From: Heterotrichella gracilis
Lineage: Eukaryota; Sar; Xanthophyceae; Tribonematales; Xanthonemataceae
Direction: 5' to 3'
DNA: 32,557 nucleotides
Assembly: GCA_032358255.1 (NCBI GenBank)
Contig: JAULBX010015534.1
Location: 1-32,557 of the forward strand
The position numbers and the translations under genes are program-made. A model generated the notes under the pieces. That model worked only from the letters and a program-made list of their open reading frames with translations, was not told where the DNA came from and ran no database searches. Shown here piece after piece: positions 27,889-32,557 of this stretch; position 1 is the stretch's first letter; each line of letters opens with the position of its first letter.

Positions 27889-30583
27889 TCAGCTGCCCTC
27901 CCCTTGCGGCTGAATCAGATCATGATATTCTGTTTGGGGCACCGAAACAATTTTACCCTCATTTGAGGATGCTTGGGGCACCAAAACAGAGTCACCCTCC
28001 TCCAAGGATGCTTGGGGCACCGCACCAGCGTCCGCCTCATCCGCGGATGCTTGCCCCTTGTAGCGCGGCAGCTCCAGCGCGAAATTGCCCAGCGCGCCCG
28101 TGCGGTAGTCCTTCAGGATCCGCTGCCCCGCGCGCTCCGTCCCCGCATCCCCAACGAACAGCGCCTCCCCCACCGCCCCCACGTAATCCTCCGCGCTCAT
28201 CCCCTCTGGACTGACCTTGTACCTCCCCTTGAGGGCGCGCACCAGGGCGGGGGCGTTGGGCAGGCGGCGCAGCGTGACGATGAAGGCCGCCGCGATGAGG
28301 GAGTCGATGTAGGAGGCCTCGCCGATGTCGTTACACATGGCCAGCTTCTGGGCCGCCACCTGGTCGGTGAAGTTGGCGGGGAGCACACCTGGGGGGGGGG
28401 AATGGAACACTGTTAAGGGGAATTGGCGGGAAGGACACCTGGTGCAAGGGGCCGGAACTGATTTCATCACTGTGGTCTGATGAAAGAGTCAATGTTAGAG
28501 GCTTCGCCGATGTCGTTGCACATGGCTAGCTTCTGGGCTAGCCACCTGGTCGGTGAAATTGGCCGGGAGGACACCTGGGGAGAGAGATTTGGAACCTTTT
28601 AGGGTAAATAGAGTAATGCCAATTGGCCACCTGGCGCAAGCGGGCGGGTTTTGAATAGGGTCATAGTTTGAATAGCTGTAGGGCAAATCCAGAGGTGCAA
28701 GACACCCCTTTCCAGTCTGTGATGCTTACCGGGGCGTACTGGCCCCATAAAACACATGCACTAAAACTTGTTAACAGGCATACTCATTGGCCCCCACCCC
28801 ACCCACCCACCTGGCGAATCCAGCAAGTCCAAGTCACCCCCCAGCCTCAGCCAGCGAAGCCTGCGGGTGACCCCGGGTTTGGGCGCGCTTTCGCACACCC
28901 GCCGGTTGAGCAGGCGGTTGATGAGGGCGCTCTTGCCCACGTTGGGGAACCCTACTAGGGCCGCGCGCACTGGGCGGGGCTTGAGGCCACGGCGCAGCCT
29001 GCCAGCGTTGATGGCCTCAGAGAGGTCGAGGGCGGTCTTGGTGACCTGCGGGGGGAGTGGTGGGGGGTTTTAGGGTGTAGGGTTTGGAGTTTAGGGCTGC
29101 TGGCGTAGGGATGCGACCCAGCCAAATTGTCGATGTTCGAAAAAAGGGTTTTAAACGGTTTGGGATGTGAGCATGGGGGCCGCCCTCTGAGATGGCTACC
29201 CCACACTACCTCACAAGGGTCAAGCCAACAATTAGATTGCCCCATCTATCCACCTCGTGACCTTTGCAAACATGCAAGCATGAGCGGCCGTGTGGCATTT
29301 TCTTAGGTGAGGCATTACATACCGCTTAGAATGGTTGTCCCTGTAAAGCCTCCCAGCCTTACACCATATGCAAGCCATTGAGTGCCCCCAACCGTACACC
29401 AACGGTTTCCCCCTCCAACTCACCCGTTGTATGCCGTCCCCATTCACGCCATTGGTCCACAGCACGGGCTGCCCGATCTGCCGAAAGTGCTCCGACCAAA
29501 GCTTGCGGTCCCGCTCCGAAACCATGTCCCTCCGATTCATGACCACCAGCCGGGGCTTGGTGCCGATCCACTTGTCGATGGAGGGGTGGGCGGTGGCGTA
29601 GGGGATCCTGCGCGCCGCAAAAATGCTCGGTTTGAAAGTGAGCCATTGTGTGGGGGAATTATGGCCTTAATGATGGTTTGTTTGCATATTCAACATGGAG
29701 CAGGGGATCCCGTGCGGCGCAAAAGCACTAGACAGAATGATTTTTTCTTTTGCAAACCATTGTGTGCGTACACCCTGTACCAAAATGTTGCACTTTCGCA
29801 AACGTCAGGCTGTGAACATGGTTCTTGAACCCTAACTGCTAATCCCTGAACCTTACATCCCATACCTTGCGTCCCTCACTTCGACCACCACGTCCACCAT
29901 CTTGAGCTGCTCCTTGAGCTGGCGCTCAGCACGCGCAATGTGGCCGGGGTACCACTGGACCATGCGCACCTACAAAAGTGCACATTTTATTAGTTTATTG
30001 TATTAATAGAATCACCATGTGGCCGGGTGCTACTGAACCAAACGCACATGTGCAATTGGGGAGGATTGGCTTATGAAGGCGAGCATTTAAGGCGCATAGT
30101 GAGGCATACATACAAGTACATGGGGCCCATAGGTTGCTACCAATTTTGTCGTGTGCTCATACCGTGCTGGTTTCAGCATTGAATTGGGCATCCTTGCCCT
30201 CAAGTAGGTCTCCACAGCCCAAGCGATCCACCCTTCCCCAACATGTACATGTGCTTAGCGCAGGGGAAGTCATGAACACTGCATGCACATGGCTGGCAAG
30301 CCAGGGCCAAACCGGTATGGCGTGGAACCAGCAGGGCCGGCTTTTGGGGCAACGCAATTCAGCGTGTATGGTGGCCCCGAGTAGTGGGAAAGGGGGCATT
30401 CTGGTATAGGTTGGATGCGGGGGTACCGTTTGATCCTTACTTTAGAGAACGCCTGCTTGCTTTTCAACCCACGCGAGCGCCGAAACCCTAGCCAAACCCT
30501 ACCTGCAGGGTTTGCGTGGACAGCATAGGGTCCTTCATGAGCTCCTCCAGCAGCTCCTGGTCCTCCGTCAATGCGTTCACCAC
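27889..30583 (-). CDS. RbgA/YlqF-type circularly permuted GTPase, chloroplast-type (5' end unresolved)
   Basis: Ribosome-assembly GTPase, probably organellar (plant DAR GTPase 3 family; RbgA matures the bacterial-type large subunit). Exons on the minus strand are 30583-30503, 29969-29866, 29607-29424, 29045-28811 and 28388-27889 (TGA), 367 visible residues, all in phase. Motifs come in permuted order: [12 protein letters not shown], then VRDARIP, then G4-like MNRRD, G5-region TNG, G1 GFPNVGKS (lysine about residue 161), a PGVTR G2-region block, and G3 DSPG. A C-terminal domain follows ([25 protein letters not shown]). The usual NKxD of G4 reads NRRD. The last 40 residues are a low-complexity tail built of 13-residue repeats. 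The first exon begins at an acceptor, so the start codon and any transit peptide lie upstream, unresolved. Confidence 0.92.
27934..28040 (-). repeat. 39-bp coding tandem repeat in the GTPase tail
   Basis: TTGGGGCACC recurs at 27934, 27973 and 28012 (period 39). On the minus strand it encodes 13-residue units beginning (A/L/S)VPQ(A/T). It lies beyond the conserved GTPase C-terminal domain. Confidence 0.85.
28417..28582 (-). repeat. Echoes of the start of the GTPase last exon
   Basis: The first 90 or so bases of the last exon (28388 down to about 28295) are copied at 28480-28579, about 185 bp away, including the acceptor. Indels break the frame (QVASPEAS instead of QVAAQKLA). A short third piece, GGCGGGAAGGACACCTGG, lies at about 28426-28443. 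Confidence 0.88.
29640..29775 (-). repeat. Echo of the start of the GTPase G4/G5 exon
   Basis: GGGGATCCTGCGCGCCGCAA (29601-29620, acceptor and exon start on the minus strand) is matched by GGGGATCCCGTGCGGCGCAA at 29703-29722, and CCATTGTGTG recurs at 29644 and 29758. Confidence 0.75.
30017..30055 (-). repeat. Echo of the start of the GTPase WYPGH exon
   Basis: ATGTGGCCGGGTGCTACTGA, continuing to CGCAC, copies 29938-29969 (ATGTGGCCGGGGTACCACTG) at an offset of 79 bp, and reaches past the acceptor. Confidence 0.75.
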
Positions 30584-31093
30584 CTGGGGCACAAAGTGGG
30601 GCACGTCAAGCGAAAAAAGGGGTGTGAAGCGCGGGCCTGCACTGTGCTACCTTGTAGTGCAGGCATGGAAAAGCCAGATGCTCCACAGGGCTTGTGGCCA
30701 AGCCGGATGCACAATCATAAAGTTGCAAATTGCCTAGAACGGAACCTGGCGCCGAGACCACGCGGTCTGTGTGCAAAAGCACGCGCATCCAAGTAGCAAT
30801 CTCCCACAATGCATGCATATGGGCAGCAACCAGGACCCACCACGAGGCTATTTTGCCGATTGCAGCGCGGTCTGCTGCATCCCAATCGATTTTGATGAAA
30901 GCTTCCGAAAGTGGCGTGTCGATGGGACCTGTGGAGCTGCGGCAGTGGAGGGGCGTTGTGGTGGCGGGCTGCGTGTGGCGGGGTGGCGGTGTGGGCGCCC
31001 ACGACATCCATGGTCCTTACCACCACTGCGTGGTGAACCGCCTGACTGTCGTATCAGATATACGTGGTACAATAGGTGGGGTGTTACAAGTCA
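30584..31093 (-). other. Region expected to hold the GTPase 5' exons; one candidate exon
   Basis: On the minus strand, about 30928-30842 reads LSEAFIKIDWDAADRAAIGK between a CAG acceptor and a GTGGGT donor, which looks codon-like. It ends in phase 2, which does not fit the phase-0 start of the exon at 30583 without another small exon. No start codon or transit peptide could be assigned. Confidence 0.3.
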
Positions 31094-31189
31094 GAGGTTC
31101 GGCGTACGGTTCAGGCTGCTGCGTGTATTACTAGGTACACCAGTAATACTGTGCGCAGCCAGGCCTTTTTACTTCCTCCGCCGAACCTC
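31094..31189. repeat. Long imperfect stem-loop
   Basis: GAGGTTCGGCG (31094-31104) pairs perfectly with CGCCGAACCTC (31179-31189). Inside, GGCTGC (31114-31119) pairs with GCAGCC (31155-31160) and GTATTACT (31125-31132) with AGTAATAC (31142-31149). The result is a stem of about 45 bp with bulges and a small central loop. Confidence 0.85.
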
Positions 31190-32541
31190 AAGGCCTGCTG
31201 ATACCAAGAAAGCAGAGGAATAATAACAATACTATCGAAGAGTTACGAGTGTTACGTACAGTCTTTACTTTGCGAAGGCAGGATTTCAAATGAATTGCTT
31301 GCCAGTCTGAGTTGTATGGTTACCAGATAACAAGTGGGAATACCGAGGTTCCTTGACACAGCCAAGACAACTGACGGGTAAAGAGCTATGTGTGTTGCAT
31401 ACCAGGCCATTTTTTCACCATGTAGTGCCGTTTGGCACCATGGTGCTTTTGCAAAAGCTGCAAACACCGCAGCCACAAGACATGGCAGGAAAACCCTAAA
31501 ACCTAAGCTCTCAACCATGCCATGGGACACATTATCCATCCGATGAACCAGAGTTATTTGCACCTCTGCCCGCTAGTTGAGCAAACCAGCTGGTTCAGCC
31601 AAGTGGGTAGTTAGCAAGGCCGTCTCAGTGCAGTCCTTGCTGTCCCCATGACTGCATCTTAAGACTTTACGGTGTACATCACCTGGGGAAAAACCATCTT
31701 TTTGGCACCAATGCAGCCTGCGCAGTGCCATCAGAGAAGAAAGGGAACGCACAGAGGCGGAGTAGGGGGGTTCTCGACGGTCCCTGTTTCCACCCATGGT
31801 CAAATGCCAGCTTGCCACACACAACTTCCTTGTGTAATACTCGAGTATAGGTTGTCAGTGCTCATCAATTTACAGTGGCTAATAATAAGGGGAAAATGGG
31901 ACAAATCTGTACGTGTAGCACACATGGCAGTACCAACTGAATAAACTAACACTGTTTGAAACGCAGCTCATGCCACGCAAACAGGCCAACGCCACTAAGA
32001 GCTACAAGCGATAGCAGGTTTGCAGGTTGAGGAAGCTGCAAGCAGCCTGCCCACCTTTCATGGGACATGAAGTGCGTCAGTGTGAATCTATGCTTGGATT
32101 CAAAAGTGCTGAAATTAGCCTTCAGAAAAGCGTGTGAAAATTCTTTCGCAATAAACAAACATACGTCCTATTGCTGCATCGAGGTGCAAGGCCAAGGGGA
32201 CGTGTGCTCCCTCCTATCATGAATGGAAAAAGCTGGTGCACAATCGATGTGGCAACAGCGTATGCGTAGCAAAGCCAATGCGCACTCAGCCTGGGCTTGA
32301 AACGCACACAGAAACCCTAAACAGGGGTGTGGCAAAACACAGGCGTGGCCAACAGGCACAAAAAAAAAAGGGGCGTATGCACGCACAAACAGAAACAGAT
32401 GCTGCAATAGAGCAGCAAGGGCAGGCTGACGCCAAAGGCAGGGCCGCACCACCCGCGCACACCCTCTTCCTACCAGGCAGTATGCAGGCCTGAACAAAAG
32501 TAAGAATCACCTATTCCACCATCAACAACACATAACCTCTC
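31190..32541. other. No gene modelled; weak terminal-exon candidate on minus
   Basis: Nothing here matches a family I know. On the minus strand about 32030-31946, after a CTTGCAG acceptor-like site, reads LPQPANLLSLVALSGVGLFA, a hydrophobic membrane-like stretch followed by WHELRFKQC and a stop. It could be the last exon of a gene lying beyond the window, but no upstream exons were found. Confidence 0.25.
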
Positions 32542-32557
32542 GGGGGGGGGGGGGGGG
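32542..32557 (+). repeat. G homopolymer at the window end
   Basis: 16 consecutive G, cut by the window edge. It may be a real homopolymer or a sequencing or assembly end artefact. Confidence 0.8.

Noticed and set aside
31573..31824. Minus open frame with a leucine-rich N-terminal half
   Set aside because: No family match and no linked exons; too weak to call.
1..32557. CRISPR array, tRNA or rRNA genes
   Set aside because: No regularly spaced repeats of that type; no cloverleaf with a T-loop or rRNA signature was recognised by eye. A tRNAscan or covariance search could not be run.

Overview
The window reads as nuclear DNA of a green alga (Chlorophyta), although the species cannot be named from it. 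The evidence is GC-rich exons split by many GT-AG introns with CTGCAG-type acceptors, a plant-type TAF4 and a plant-type ATAD2/BRAT1 protein, a chloroplast-type RbgA GTPase, TGTAA polyadenylation-like signals downstream of two genes, and abundant degenerate Arabidopsis-type telomere motifs (TTTAGGG/CCCTAAA) inside introns.

Layout. At 1-100 (minus) is a fragment of a non-LTR retrotransposon reverse transcriptase. At 219-4123 (plus) are seven 3' exons of a TAF4-like TFIID subunit. At 5447-7285, 8595-10532 and 12727-14711 (all plus) is a tandem family of three two-exon F-box/leucine-rich proteins. The second and third share duplicated flanks, and between them lies a 623-bp transposon-like insertion (11334-11956) with inverted ends and a 10-bp target duplication. 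At 15403-27039 (plus) is a complete 23-exon AAA+ ATPase/bromodomain gene of the ATAD2/Yta7/BRAT1 family (1418 aa predicted). At 27889-30583 (minus) are five exons of a circularly permuted GTPase of the RbgA/DAR GTPase 3 family, whose 5' end is unresolved. From about 30584 to 32557 no gene could be modelled; it holds a long imperfect stem-loop and ends in a G homopolymer at the window edge.

The exon models were built by hand by joining GT-AG introns while keeping phase. ATAD2 totals 4257 nt, the GTPase 1104 nt and the visible TAF4 1839 nt, all divisible by three. TAF4 and ATAD2 both act on chromatin and transcription, the F-box genes probably act in ubiquitin ligases, and the GTPase in organellar ribosome assembly. 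There is no operon logic; these are neighbouring nuclear genes.

The most unusual signal is not a gene. At least a dozen introns on both strands contain one to three 'echoes' of the adjacent exon end with its splice site, displaced by about 50-210 bp and often separated by TTTAGGG/CCCTAAA-like tracts. TTTAGGG-like motifs tend to follow donors (several donors are GTAGGG) and CCCTAAA-like motifs tend to precede acceptors, relative to the gene strand. This looks like recurrent local duplication at exon edges, a possible route of intron growth or gain. A second notable point is that the ATAD2 bromodomain has Trp where the acetyl-lysine-binding Asn is expected.
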